DNA of 64,000 bases from positions 1 through 64,000 of the forward strand of contig NZ_JAUSRF010000005.1 of assembly GCF_030811685.1 (NCBI RefSeq), written 5' to 3'. Shown piece after piece: positions 1 through 8,747 of the stretch. The notes under the pieces were generated by a model. It was not told where the DNA came from. It saw only the letters and a program-made list of their open reading frames with translations, and made no database searches. The position numbers and the translations under genes were made by a program. The stretch is from Neorhizobium huautlense (GTDB taxonomy: Bacteria > Pseudomonadota > Alphaproteobacteria > Rhizobiales > Rhizobiaceae). The stretch's first letter is position 1. Each line of letters opens with the position of its first letter.

Positions 1-68
1 ATGGGCTCGCATGGCGCTGATTCTCCATTGGAAACCAGGCCAGTAGAATCCGAAACATCATCGAGAAT

Positions 69-125
69 GAGTCAGACCCAATATTGGACGCCGATAAGAG
101 GTCAACATTCCGAGCCGATTGACAC
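69..125 (-). repeat. IS21-type terminal sequence remnant (left copy)
   Basis: Read on the minus strand, these bases match positions 23212-23266 on the plus strand at about 50 of 55 positions, so the two copies are inverted relative to each other. The alternation of short GTTGACC-like and TCCAATATTGG-like blocks resembles the multiple terminal repeats of IS21-family elements. That family assignment is from memory and no transposase (IstA/IstB) is next to it. The copy is embedded in other IS debris. Confidence 0.55.
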
Positions 126-129
126 TAAA

Positions 130-570
130 AACCGGCAGCAGGCCATTGCGCCAAACCTTTTGTATCGCTGGCGTAGGCTCCTGAGCGAGGGAGGTGCGGT
201 GGCCGTCGATTCTTAGGAGCCAGTGATTGGCAATTCCGAGGTGAAGAAGCTGGAAGATCGAGTGCGCGAGCTTGAGCGCAACCGCCGCATGCGCGACGAG
301 CTGCTCAACGAGAGCCTGTTCTTTGGGCTCGATCATGCCCGCAGTGCCATCGCGGAATGGGCTGACGACTACAACAATTTCCGGCCGCACTCATCGCTCG
401 GATACCAGACCCCGGCCGACTATGCCGGGATCATCGCCGCAACCGGCTCCAACGCTACGCAATGTGTGAGCTTTGCTTCTACGCCGGTTGCTCCTATCGC
501 GCCATATGGCTTATCAAAAAACGCTAAGGCTCTAATCGCAGCCGGATGAAACTTCAGTTGGCAGGTCACA
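130..570 (+). pseudogene. IS3-family (IS407-like) transposase remnant, OrfA-OrfB internal deletion
   Basis: The first part reads as the end of an IS3-type OrfA (APNLLYRWRRLLSEGG), is interrupted by an in-frame TAG at 214-216, and resumes with a coiled-coil-like segment (NSEVKKLEDRVRELER). It then jumps directly to the C-terminus of OrfB (RMRDELLNESLFFGL, then NNFRPHSSLGYQTPADY), so the DDE catalytic core is missing. The reading frame ends at 547-549, and the bases after it (CTTCAGTTGGCAGGTCA) look like the element's outer end. This is a dead deletion derivative that cannot encode a functional transposase. It sits directly against a second IS fragment. Confidence 0.8.
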
Positions 571-660
571 TTCACAAAAATGCCCGACTGACGCCTTTGC
601 GTCGAGAAAAAATGGCTGCCGCTGTTCTTGGTGGCCGTTTGTCGAGAACGCAGGCCGCAA
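571..660 (+). mobile_element. IS481-type transposase N-terminal fragment
   Basis: The translation in the frame of position 546 gives [20 protein letters not shown] followed by [11 protein letters not shown]. This is the usual start of an IS481-family transposase, whose helix-turn-helix normally continues from there. Only about 30 residues remain before the sequence changes to Nramp-like coding in another frame. The junction with the mntH remnant is therefore probably an insertion or deletion scar. Confidence 0.65.
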
Positions 661-666
661 GCGTGT

Positions 667-1677
667 TGTGCTCGACTGGCGATCGCCTCACGCCGCGATC
701 TGGCGCAGGCCTGTCACGACGCTTTCCCGCGACCCATCGCCTACATGCTCTGGCTATTCGCCGAGATCGCCATCATCGCCACCGACATTGCGGAGGTGAT
801 CGGCAGAGCCATTGGTCTCAACCTGATATTCGGAATTCTGCTGGAACACGGCGTAATAATTAGAGCGCTGGGTGTTTTCCTGATCCTCTATCTGCAAAAG
901 CTCGGTTTCCGTTGGCTCGAGGCTTTTGTGATCGGCCTCTTGGGTGTCATCGCAGCATGCTTTGCGATCCAGATCGGCATAGCGGATCCGGATTGGGGTC
1001 AGGTAATCCGCGGCTTTGCGTCGATCATCGAAATCGTCACCAACCCTGAGACGCTCTACCTCGCTCTCGGTATTCTTGGTGCGACGGTTATGCCGCATAA
1101 TCTCTATCTCCACTCGGGTATCGTGCAGACACGCGCCTATGGCGAGACCTTGCCGGAAAAGCAAGAGGCGCTGAAGTTCGCGACGATCGACTCTATTGTC
1201 GCTATGATGTTTGCGCTGCTGATCAACGCCTCGATTCTGATCCTTGCAGCCTCAGCCTTCTATGCAGGCGGTCGCACCGAGGCGGCAGAATTGGGCGAAG
1301 CGCACAGCCTGCTGTCTCCGCTGATCGGATTTGCCATCGCGCCGACCCTGTTCGGCATCGCGCTTCTCTGCTGCGGTATCAATTCGACAGTGACCGCAAC
1401 GCTTGCCGGGCAGATCGTTATGGAGGGGTTCCTCGATGTCAAGCTCGCACCATGGGTGCGGCGCCTGATCACCCGTGGCACCGCAAAACTTCTGATCCTG
1501 ACGCAGGGCGTGCTCAGCCTTCAGCTCTCGTCCGCTGTGTTCCCGATGGTGATGTTCCCGCCGACAGGCGCAAGATGGGCGAGATGGTGGCACCGCTGAC
1601 TGAGTGGGCTCGCATGGTTCGTCGCGTCCGTGATCGCCTGGTTGAACGTCAAGCTGCTGGTGGATTTCATCGGCTAG
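667..1677 (+). pseudogene. mntH: Nramp-family Mn2+/Fe2+ transporter, decayed (mntH-like)
   Basis: One long frame (to 1599) carries clear Nramp features: LAEVIG-like TM3 ([18 protein letters not shown]), the TM6 signature [13 protein letters not shown], and a late helix ([19 protein letters not shown]). The N-terminus, including the TM1 metal-binding DPGN motif, is absent and is replaced by IS481 debris. Near 1480 about 16 residues expected between RRLITRG and TAKLLILTQ are missing. After about 1560 the homology moves through two other frames ([12 protein letters not shown], then WLNVKLLVDFIG) and ends at the TAG at 1675-1677. The original product would have been an inner-membrane proton-coupled manganese importer. 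The copy here is almost certainly non-functional. Confidence 0.85.
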
Positions 1678-1809
1678 GCGCATCCGCCCGGATCGTTGCC
1701 ACGTTTTGTTCTCTCCCAATGTGTGGGTTGAGGGTTCAGATCCCTTCAAGACCGCAAAACAAGAACACTCTCCACATCTCTTCCGCAATAGATCAGCGTC
1801 TTCTGAGCT

Positions 1810-1827
1810 CTGTCATCAAATCGTCTT
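1810..1827 (+). promoter_or_regulatory. Candidate Pho box upstream of the UgpB-like operon
   Basis: CTGTCAT at 1810-1816 is a perfect PhoB half-site. After a 4-base spacer the second heptamer (TCGTCTT) matches CTGTCAT at only 4 of 7 positions. It lies about 75 bases before the first gene of a glycerol-phosphate-type importer, a family under PhoB control in other Rhizobiaceae. A direct repeat of TGCAATTG (1851-1858 and 1874-1881) between this site and the start codon could be a second operator, perhaps for the RpiR regulator. Both are guesses from pattern and position. Confidence 0.35.
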
Positions 1828-1901
1828 GTGGCATTCACGAAACTGTCTCCTGCAATTGCTAGATCGCCGTCATTGCAATTGTTTTTGCACAGGAGGTACG
1901 G

Positions 1902-3161
1902 ATGTCACAGAAATTGCAGACTGCCATCGCGGCTAGCATGATTGCCCTGCTTGCCAGCATGGGCGTGGCCGAAGCGGCGACGACGGTAAAATTTTGGCAC
2001 AGCTTCAACAAGTCCAACGGCGAAGCGCTCGACAAGGTTATCGCCGGTTTTGAGGCCGCCAATCCGGATATCGATATCGAAGCCGAATATGTCGGCAACT
2101 ATAATGACATCATCGCCAAGCTGCAGGCCGCCATTCCGGCGCGTCGCGCTCCCGATGCGGTGATCCTCGAAGTCACCCGTTACGGCCTGTTTGCCAACAA
2201 CAAGCTGCTCACCGATCTGACACCCTATTTCGATGCCGATCCGCTGAAGGACGATCTTTACGATTACGCGCGCGAAGTCGGCGTCATCGACGGCAAGAAT
2301 TACGTCGTGCCGTTCAATTCCTCGACGCCGGTGCTGTATTTCAACAAGGATATCTTTGCGCGCGCCGGTCTTTCCGCCGACACCCCGCTGAAGACGTTCG
2401 AAGAGATCACCGCCGCCGCCAAGACGATCAGCGAAAAGCTCGGTTCGGAAGGCGTTTCCGGCATTGCTGCACCCGGCCAGTTCGCGCGTTGGGGCCTGGT
2501 TATGGCCAATGACAGCGAGATGGTGGACCCGAAGACTGGCGAAATCCTTCTCGACAAGCCCAATACGATCGAGGCCTATCAGTGGATGACGTCGCTTGTG
2601 AAGGATGACAAGGTTTCCTCGCCCGATGGCGTGACCGATGAGGATAATGGCCGTGATGCCTTCCTCGCCAAGAAGGTCGGCATCATGATGAACTCGACCG
2701 GCAACTATGTCGGCGCCAAGAAGGCGCTGGGCGACAATCTCGTCGTTCGCCCGATGCCCTGCAACAAGGCCTGTTCGGTTCCGATCGGCGGCGCCGGCAT
2801 CGGCATCATGTCGACGTCGGAAAAGGACGTGCAGGACGCAGCCTACAAGTTCATCAGCTATGCCGCATCGCCTGAGGCCAATGCGACCTGGTTTGCCGGC
2901 ACCGGTTACCTGCCGATCAACAAGAAAAGCGCGGCCTTGCCGGTCGCCAAGGAAGCGCTTGCCACCCAGCCCGGCATTGATGTGGCGATCGAATCCCTGC
3001 CGGTTGCCCATGGCCGCGCCCGCACCACCGTCGTCACCTGGATGCGCACCACCGAATACAAGATGTGGGAAGCCATGGCGCTCGGTCAGCGCAATGTCGA
3101 GGAAACCATGAAGGACTTTGCTGCGCAGACGCGCGCCGAAGAAAAACGCGTCAGCAACTGA
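1902..3161 (+). CDS. ABC transporter substrate-binding protein, UgpB-like
   Basis: A 419-residue periplasmic binding protein of the family-1 (UgpB/MalE) type. A signal peptide of about 25 residues ends at GVAEAA, and the mature protein begins TTVKFWHSFNKSNGEALDKV, typical of UgpB-like proteins. It is preceded by a near-perfect Shine-Dalgarno (AGGAGGT, 1891-1897). It heads an operon with two UgpA/E-type permeases, a glycerophosphodiester phosphodiesterase and a UgpC-type ATPase. That context points to sn-glycerol-3-phosphate or glycerophosphodiesters as ligand. The same binding-protein family also takes sugars, so the substrate is inferred, not shown. A 13-bp-stem hairpin follows the stop codon. 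Confidence 0.85.
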   Translation: MSQKLQTAIAASMIALLASMGVAEAATTVKFWHSFNKSNGEALDKVIAGFEAANPDIDIEAEYVGNYNDIIAKLQAAIPARRAPDAVILEVTRYGLFANNKLLTDLTPYFDADPLKDDLYDYAREVGVIDGKNYVVPFNSSTPVLYFNKDIFARAGLSADTPLKTFEEITAAAKTISEKLGSEGVSGIAAPGQFARWGLVMANDSEMVDPKTGEILLDKPNTIEAYQWMTSLVKDDKVSSPDGVTDEDNGRDAFLAKKVGIMMNSTGNYVGAKKALGDNLVVRPMPCNKACSVPIGGAGIGIMSTSEKDVQDAAYKFISYAASPEANATWFAGTGYLPINKKSAALPVAKEALATQPGIDVAIESLPVAHGRARTTVVTWMRTTEYKMWEAMALGQRNVEETMKDFAAQTRAEEKRVSN

Positions 3162-3177
3162 TCCTCTCTGTAGAAGG

Positions 3178-3210
3178 GCACCGGCGGACGCCTTTAGCGT
3201 CTGTCGGTGC
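3178..3210 (+). other. Intercistronic hairpin between binding protein and permease genes
   Basis: Arms 3178-3190 and 3198-3210 pair over 13 positions including two G-U pairs, with a 7-base loop. There is no T-run after it, so it is more likely an mRNA 3'-end stabiliser or partial attenuator for the binding-protein message than a full terminator. The permease ATG at 3220 follows only 9 bases later, with no recognisable Shine-Dalgarno. Confidence 0.6.
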
Positions 3211-3219
3211 AGTCGTTCC

Positions 3220-4089
3220 ATGCTCCGCAAGCTTACGCCTTATCTGTTCGTGGCGCCGCTGATGATCTTCATCGCGCTGTTCACCTACATTCCCATTCTC
3301 GCAAGCCTCAATCTCAGCTTTCGCGAATGGAATTTCCTCTCCCCGGACATGCCGTTTGTCGGCTTTCGCAATTACGAGCAGCTACTCGCTTCCCGTGACC
3401 TCTGGAACTCGCTTTGGGTGACGACGCTGTTCGCCGTCCTGTCCGTGCCGCTTCGGCTTGGCCTTGCGCTGGTAATCGCGAACTATCTCGTGCGCGAAAG
3501 CATGCATGTGCGGCTGCTGCGCGGTGCGTTGTTTCTGCCCTCGGTCACGTCGACCGTGTCCATCGCGGTCGTGTTTTCTTGGGTCTTTTCGACCGACTAC
3601 GGCATGGTCAACGCCATCCTTGGCACATTCGGTCTGGGCAAGGTTCAGTGGCTGCAAAATCCGCATCTGGCCCTCTGGGTGCTGATCTTCGTCAACACCT
3701 GGAAGCAGATCGGTTATGACATCGTCATCTATATCGCCGGCCTGCAGGCAATCCCGCGCGAACTTTATGACGCGGCAGCCGTCGATGGCGGCAAGCGCCT
3801 GCATATGTTTCGCCGCATCACCATGCCGCTGGTCATGCCGACCACCTATTTTCTGCTGATCATATCGGTCATCGAAGCCTTTCAGGTTTTCACCATCGTC
3901 AACGTCATGACGAAAGGTGGGCCGGCGGGTGCTACCGACATGCTCGTCAACCTTCTCTACGAGATCGGCTTCGTGCTGTTCGATATCGGCCGTGGATCGG
4001 CGCTGGCGGTGCTGCTGTTCATCCTGCTGGTCGGCCTCGCCATCCTGAAATCGCGCATCATCGGCCGGAAGGTGCATTATGAAGCCTGA
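3220..4089 (+). CDS. ABC transporter permease, UgpA-like
   Basis: A 289-residue inner-membrane subunit with about six hydrophobic helices. The start MLRKLTPYLFVAPLMIFIAL is typical for MalF/UgpA-type permeases. The cytoplasmic EAA loop is visible as ELYDAAAVDGGKRLHMFRRI (about residues 184-203), the contact site for the ATPase. I chose the ATG at 3220 because an upstream extension in the same frame would run through the intercistronic hairpin. No Shine-Dalgarno is apparent at this start, so translation may be weak or coupled. Its 3' end overlaps the next permease by 11 bases. Confidence 0.85.
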   Translation: MLRKLTPYLFVAPLMIFIALFTYIPILASLNLSFREWNFLSPDMPFVGFRNYEQLLASRDLWNSLWVTTLFAVLSVPLRLGLALVIANYLVRESMHVRLLRGALFLPSVTSTVSIAVVFSWVFSTDYGMVNAILGTFGLGKVQWLQNPHLALWVLIFVNTWKQIGYDIVIYIAGLQAIPRELYDAAAVDGGKRLHMFRRITMPLVMPTTYFLLIISVIEAFQVFTIVNVMTKGGPAGATDMLVNLLYEIGFVLFDIGRGSALAVLLFILLVGLAILKSRIIGRKVHYEA

Positions 4090-4888
4090 AAACCCAATCC
4101 TTGCCGGGCTGGCGCTGGTCGCCGGCCTGCTGTTCCTGTCGCCGGTGCTCTATTCGATCTGGATGTCGTTCCAGACGGTGGACGCCTATTATGCCGGCCA
4201 ACTCGGTTTCACCCTCGACAATTATGCGCGCGCAGTCGGGCAATACAATTTCGCGCGCTACCTGCTGAATAGCCTGATCGTCTCGGGACTGGTGACGCTT
4301 ATCGGCATCACCTTTGCCACCATGGCAGCCTACGCTTTTGCCCGGTATTCATTCCGGGGCGGCAATTTCCTGTTCGCGGCCACCGTCGCGACCCTGATGA
4401 TCCCGAGCCATATCAGCCTCATTCCGAACTATCTGACACTGGCGAAGGTCGGGCTGCTGGACAGTTATGCCGGCCTCATCCTGCCGGCGATTTCCAACGG
4501 TTTTGCCGCTTTCTTCCTGCGTCAGTATATTCGCGGCATTCCGAAGGCGCTGGATGAAGCGGCTTACATGGATGGCGCAACGTCGCTGCAGGTTCTCTGG
4601 CGCATCATCGTGCCTTTGTCGCGCCCGGCGATTGCCTCCATGGCGCTCTATATCTTCATCACGGAATGGAACAATTACATCTGGCCGCTGGTCGCTGTCG
4701 GCAAGCAGGACCTCTACACGCTGCAGATCGGCCTTGCCCGCCTTTACCGCATCAACCCCGGTGAAGGCCTGATCGACTGGCCGCTGGTCATGGCCGCGTC
4801 GACGATCACCATTCTTCCCGTTCTCCTCGGTTTCCTTCTGGTGGAGCGCCATCTCGTGCGCGGCATCACCATGGGCGCCGTCAAGTAA
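4079..4888 (+). CDS. ABC transporter permease, UgpE-like
   Basis: A 269-residue partner permease of the MalG/UgpE type. It has an N-terminal helix (LAGLALVAGLLFLSPVLYSI), further helices, and an EAA loop at EAAYMDGATSLQVLWRIIVP followed by the SRPAIAS segment usual for this family. It overlaps the preceding permease by 11 bases, a sign of translational coupling, and with it forms the heterodimeric channel. Substrate is inferred only from the operon (glycerol-phosphate type). Confidence 0.87.
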   Translation: MKPENPILAGLALVAGLLFLSPVLYSIWMSFQTVDAYYAGQLGFTLDNYARAVGQYNFARYLLNSLIVSGLVTLIGITFATMAAYAFARYSFRGGNFLFAATVATLMIPSHISLIPNYLTLAKVGLLDSYAGLILPAISNGFAAFFLRQYIRGIPKALDEAAYMDGATSLQVLWRIIVPLSRPAIASMALYIFITEWNNYIWPLVAVGKQDLYTLQIGLARLYRINPGEGLIDWPLVMAASTITILPVLLGFLLVERHLVRGITMGAVK

Positions 4889-4904
4889 TCCAGGATATTT
4901 TCAC

Positions 4905-5654
4905 ATGACACGCATTGCATCCCATCGCGGTGGTACGCTGGAATTCGGCGACAGCACGCCACACGGTTTTGCCGCCACCGCCGCCATGGCGCTCGAAGAA
5001 GTCGAGTTCGATCTTCACCCGACGGCCGATGGCGCCATCGTCGTCCATCATGACGCCACGCTCGATGCCACCACGGATATGACAGGCGCCATCGCAGACA
5101 TGACGCTGGCCGAGGTCAAGGCGGCGACGATCCGTTACGGTGCCGGCAGCCACCCGATGACGCTTGGGGAATTGTGCGCGCTTTATGCAGGCAGCCACGT
5201 GAATTTCCGCTGCGAGATAAAGCCGGGCACGGACGGGCTTCCGTATAAAGGTTTCGTCGCCTCCGTCGTTGAGGAATTGAAGCGTCATTCCATGCTCGAG
5301 CGGACCACGTTTTCATCCTTCCTTGTCGCCTCCATGGACGAGATCGGAAAAGCGAGCGGCCGTCCCAGACTATGGCTCGTCAGTCCGCCGGTCCTGCGGC
5401 AACTTGGGCCGGACGCCGTGATCGAGACGGCAATTGCCCACGGCATTCCCGAGATCGGTGTCCATATCGATACCGCCGATGCGGAGCTGATGGCAAAGGT
5501 GCAGGCCGCCGGCCTCGATTTCGGCTGCTGGGCCGCCCACACCCGAGAGCAAATCATCAAGGCGCTCGATCTCGGCGTGAAGGTTTTTACCACGGACCGG
5601 CCGACGCTTGCGATTGCGGTCCGTGCCGAACATCGCGGGGAGGCGTCGGTATGA
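4905..5654 (+). CDS. Glycerophosphodiester phosphodiesterase, UgpQ-like
   Basis: A 249-residue GDPD-family enzyme expected to hydrolyse glycerophosphodiesters to sn-glycerol-3-phosphate and an alcohol. Active-site features are visible: ASHRGG near the N-terminus, EFDLHPTADG (metal-binding Glu and Asp) and VVHHDATLDATT (second catalytic His). There is no signal peptide, so it acts in the cytosol on imported diesters, as E. coli UgpQ does. It lies between the permease genes and the ATPase gene and shares an ATGA overlap with the latter, so it belongs to the transport operon. The middle of the protein is typical of the family (RCEIKPGTDG). Confidence 0.88.
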   Translation: MTRIASHRGGTLEFGDSTPHGFAATAAMALEEVEFDLHPTADGAIVVHHDATLDATTDMTGAIADMTLAEVKAATIRYGAGSHPMTLGELCALYAGSHVNFRCEIKPGTDGLPYKGFVASVVEELKRHSMLERTTFSSFLVASMDEIGKASGRPRLWLVSPPVLRQLGPDAVIETAIAHGIPEIGVHIDTADAELMAKVQAAGLDFGCWAAHTREQIIKALDLGVKVFTTDRPTLAIAVRAEHRGEASV

Positions 5655-6694
5655 GCGGGATTTCTCTGCGCGACATTCGCAAGGCCTATGTCAACGGTCC
5701 CCAGGTTCTCCACGGCGTCTCACTCGATATCCAGCCGGGCGAATTCGTGGTGATCGTCGGCCCGTCCGGCTGCGGCAAGTCCACGCTTTTGCGCCTGATC
5801 GCCGGGCTTGATCGCTGCGAAGACGGCACGATCGAAATTGGCGGGCGCCGTGCCAATGATCTGGCACCGCAGGATCGCGACATCGCGATGATTTTTCAAA
5901 ACTACGCGCTTTATCCGCATATGACCGTGCGCGAAAACATTGCCTTCGGTCTGGAACTGCGCGGCATGAAAAAGGCGGAGCGTAATGAGCGCGCTCAAAA
6001 TGTCGCGAAAACACTGCAACTGGAGGCTTATCTCGATCGCAAGCCTGCAGCTTTGTCCGGTGGCCAGCGTCAGCGCGTTGCGATGGGGCGGGCGATGGCC
6101 CGCAATGCCTCGATCTTCCTGATGGATGAGCCGCTCTCCAATCTCGACAATGCTCTTCGCATCACCATGCGCACCGAGATAAAGGAACTTCACCGGCAGC
6201 TCGGCGCGACCATGGTTTATGTCACCCACGATCAGACGGAGGCGCTCTCTCTGGCGGATCGCATCGCGGTCATGAAGGATGGCCATCTCCTGCAGTTCGA
6301 TCGCCCGGATGTGATCTATGACCGGCCCGCCAATCGTTTCGTGGCAAGTTTCCTCGGCAGCCCGCCGATGAATTTCGTCGCCGCCGACAGGTTGCCTGAC
6401 TGGAACGGCCCCCGAGGACTGACGGCCGGACTGCGTCCTGAAATTCTTTCTGTCCATGCTGAGAAGCCGGCCCAGCCTGCGCTCGAGGCGCATCTGCTTC
6501 TGTCCGAAATGACCGGCGCCGACATGCTTCTTCATTGTGAAAGCCCGGCTGGACGTCTGACCGTGTCCGCGCCGCGACAGGACCTGCCGAAGAATAGCGA
6601 ACAATTCTGGATTGCTTTCGATCTTGACCGCGCGCTGTTTTTCGATAGCCAGAATGGCGACCGTGTTGATCTTCCGGTTGCAAAGCAGCCGTAA
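5651..6694 (+). CDS. ABC transporter ATP-binding protein, UgpC/MsmK-like
   Basis: A 347-residue ATPase with Walker A GPSGCGKSTLLRLIAG, Q-loop (MIFQNYALYPHMTV), signature ALSGGQRQRVAMGRAMARNA, Walker B IFLMDEPLSNLD and switch His (VTHDQTEA). A C-terminal TOBE-type regulatory region follows from about residue 240 (GSPPMNFVAADRL). It starts inside the stop of the preceding phosphodiesterase gene (ATGA). The longer upstream frame that exists is only a shadow of that gene. It energises the 3220/4079 permease pair. Confidence 0.92.
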   Translation: MSGISLRDIRKAYVNGPQVLHGVSLDIQPGEFVVIVGPSGCGKSTLLRLIAGLDRCEDGTIEIGGRRANDLAPQDRDIAMIFQNYALYPHMTVRENIAFGLELRGMKKAERNERAQNVAKTLQLEAYLDRKPAALSGGQRQRVAMGRAMARNASIFLMDEPLSNLDNALRITMRTEIKELHRQLGATMVYVTHDQTEALSLADRIAVMKDGHLLQFDRPDVIYDRPANRFVASFLGSPPMNFVAADRLPDWNGPRGLTAGLRPEILSVHAEKPAQPALEAHLLLSEMTGADMLLHCESPAGRLTVSAPRQDLPKNSEQFWIAFDLDRALFFDSQNGDRVDLPVAKQP

Positions 6695-6718
6695 CCATAG
6701 CCAAGCCTTGAGACGCCG

Positions 6719-7597
6719 ATGGACAAGCAGGATACACCGCTCGCACTGAGCGATCTCATCAGCCGCCATTCGACGCGGTTGACCGACGCCGATACGCGCC
6801 TGCTTGATGTGCTGATACAGGATCCGATCCGTGCGGCGATGGAAAACGGCAAGGATGTTTCTTCGCGGGCAGGGGTGCATCCCGCCTCGGCGGTCAGGCT
6901 CGCGCGTCGGCTCGGCTTCAAGGGCTATCCGGAGTTTCGTGGATTTCTGCAGTCCAGCCTGACCGAAGGCGGCGGCGATTTCGAAAACCCTGCCGCACGC
7001 ATGGCCGCGCGCCTTGTGAAGGCCGAAAGCGATGGTTTGCTGGCATCGGTGCTGGACAGCGAGATCGCCGCACTGCAGCAGGCGCGCAACAGCGTCTCCG
7101 ATGCGGATATTCGCGCATTCTCGACCAGTCTTCGCGACAGTCGCCGGATTTTTGTCTTCGGGCGGGGGCATTTTGCGGCCCTGTCGTCTCTGATCGCTCT
7201 TCGCCTGAACCGGTCCGGTTACGAAGCGGTCGATCTTGGCAGCCAGATGCACCAGCTGACTGAAATGCTGTCCACCTTGTCTGCGCAGGATGTCGTCTGG
7301 CTGCTCGCGTTCCGAAGAGCGCCGCCCCTTCTGCAGGAAGTGCGCGAGATTGCGGCACAACGGGGAGCGAAAACACTGGCGGTAACGGATGTAGGAGGCA
7401 CGCGGATCGATCCGGCACCTCACCATCAAATCCTGGTCTCGCGAGGCGATCCGGGTGAATCGCAATCGCTCGTAGTGCCTATGACCATCGCAAATGCCGT
7501 TATTCTGGATCTCGCCTCCATAGATGATGGTCGCTCGATAAAATCACTTAGTGAGTTCAAAACGTTCAGGGCGACGTCAGGTCTGGCGACTGGCTAA
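6719..7597 (+). CDS. RpiR/MurR-family transcriptional regulator
   Basis: A 292-residue regulator. An N-terminal RpiR-type helix-turn-helix (DVSSRAGVHPASAVRLARRL, about residues 43-62) is followed by a SIS domain (about 115-265) with SRRIFVFGRGHFAALSSLIA, which normally binds phosphorylated sugars or related metabolites. It starts 24 bases after the ATPase gene on the same strand, so it is probably co-transcribed and controls this importer operon. The ligand is unknown; a sugar-phosphate or glycerol-phosphate would fit. Convergent transcription from the next operon ends about 140 bases downstream. Confidence 0.85.
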   Translation: MDKQDTPLALSDLISRHSTRLTDADTRLLDVLIQDPIRAAMENGKDVSSRAGVHPASAVRLARRLGFKGYPEFRGFLQSSLTEGGGDFENPAARMAARLVKAESDGLLASVLDSEIAALQQARNSVSDADIRAFSTSLRDSRRIFVFGRGHFAALSSLIALRLNRSGYEAVDLGSQMHQLTEMLSTLSAQDVVWLLAFRRAPPLLQEVREIAAQRGAKTLAVTDVGGTRIDPAPHHQILVSRGDPGESQSLVVPMTIANAVILDLASIDDGRSIKSLSEFKTFRATSGLATG

Positions 7598-7733
7598 AGG
7601 GACATATACTCCTGATCACCTGCGCCCATGATGGTTTCAGATTTCAGCAGTTGGGGGACCGTCGAACATAATGGCCGATGGTTCGATGCCCATCAAGGTG
7701 CTACAGCAAGAAGATTGTCCAAAGCCCCTGACG

Positions 7734-8747
7734 TCAATTTTCCTTTAAAAAATGACCATTTGACGGATTTATGCTCAAAGTCGTGCCTGTGCCAGCAGCT
7801 AGACACTCTTCGTTCATGGCACTCTGCGCTTCGACATTGAACATAATGCCGTTTGCCTGCATCACGTATCGCACAACATTACCGGCAGCCACCGTTTCGA
7901 CAACAGTCGCCGCAACCTCGAATAGATTTGAACCTTCCGACGCCTTGCCGATTTTGAACACGTGAGGATGGATGATTGCCGTTTGATCGAAATCCCGGCC
8001 GATGAGGCGGCTGAATTCTGCTGCGGTCAGGATATTGGCATTGCCGATGAATTTGGCAACGAACAAATCGGCTGGGCGATAGAAAATTTCCGGCCCTGAT
8101 GCCGTCTGGGTGATCCGGCCGTTGTTCATCACCGAAATCCGATCGCCGAGCGACAGTGCCTCGTCCTGATCGTGGGTGACGAGAATACTGGTCAGGCCCG
8201 TCCGGCGCTGGATGCGCTTCAACTCGTCCCGCAGGCGTTTACGGATCTGTGCGTCGAGCGCCGACAAGGGTTCGTCCAGCAAAAGCAGCGAGGGTTCGAG
8301 CACAAGCGCGCGGGCGAGCGCCACCCGCTGTTTCTGTCCGCCGGAAAGCTGGCGTGGACGGGCATCCGCCTTGTTCTGCAGCGAAACGATCTCCAGAACC
8401 GCATCGATCTTCTCGTCGATCACCTTGCGGACAAGACGGCGCTGTTCGAGCCCGAAGGCAAGGTTCTGGCGAACGGTCATATTCGGAAACAGCGCGTAAT
8501 GTTGAAACACCATGCCGATGCCGCGATCTTTCGGATGCAGCATTTCGATGGCACGGCCAGCGAGATGGATCGCGCCTCTGTCCGGCTGAACCAGTCCGGC
8601 GATGGAGCGCAGAAGCGTGGTCTTGCCACAGCCGGAAGGGCCGAGCAGGACATGCATTTCGCCCTGCTCCACGGAAAGATCGATGCCATCGAGTATGACA
8701 TTGTCGCCGTAGCGCAGGCCGATAGCGGAGAGGTCGAGATAGGTCAT
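7734..8747 (-). CDS. ABC transporter ATP-binding protein, PotA/FbpC/PhnT-like
   Basis: A 337-residue ATPase with Walker [18 protein letters not shown]-loop ([14 protein letters not shown]), signature [20 protein letters not shown], Walker [13 protein letters not shown] and switch [13 protein letters not shown]-like tail covers about the last 100 residues. The start ATG (complement of 8745-8747) overlaps the upstream permease stop by ATGA, and a longer frame reaching further upstream is that permease's shadow. It is the last gene of a leftward operon: binding protein, phosphatase-like enzyme, two permeases, ATPase. This order resembles iron(III)-, polyamine- and 2-aminoethylphosphonate-type importers. 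Confidence 0.9.
   Translation of the reverse strand: MTYLDLSAIGLRYGDNVILDGIDLSVEQGEMHVLLGPSGCGKTTLLRSIAGLVQPDRGAIHLAGRAIEMLHPKDRGIGMVFQHYALFPNMTVRQNLAFGLEQRRLVRKVIDEKIDAVLEIVSLQNKADARPRQLSGGQKQRVALARALVLEPSLLLLDEPLSALDAQIRKRLRDELKRIQRRTGLTSILVTHDQDEALSLGDRISVMNNGRITQTASGPEIFYRPADLFVAKFIGNANILTAAEFSRLIGRDFDQTAIIHPHVFKIGKASEGSNLFEVAATVVETVAAGNVVRYVMQANGIMFNVEAQSAMNEECLAAGTGTTLSINPSNGHFLKEN

Noticed and set aside
1726..1770. tRNA-like T-arm (GGGTTCAGATCCC) between the mntH remnant and the UgpB-like gene
   Set aside because: The T-loop lacks the conserved A58, no acceptor stem, anticodon arm or CCA end can be drawn, and the match is short enough to be chance. It could be a tRNA-derived att scar, but nothing else supports that.
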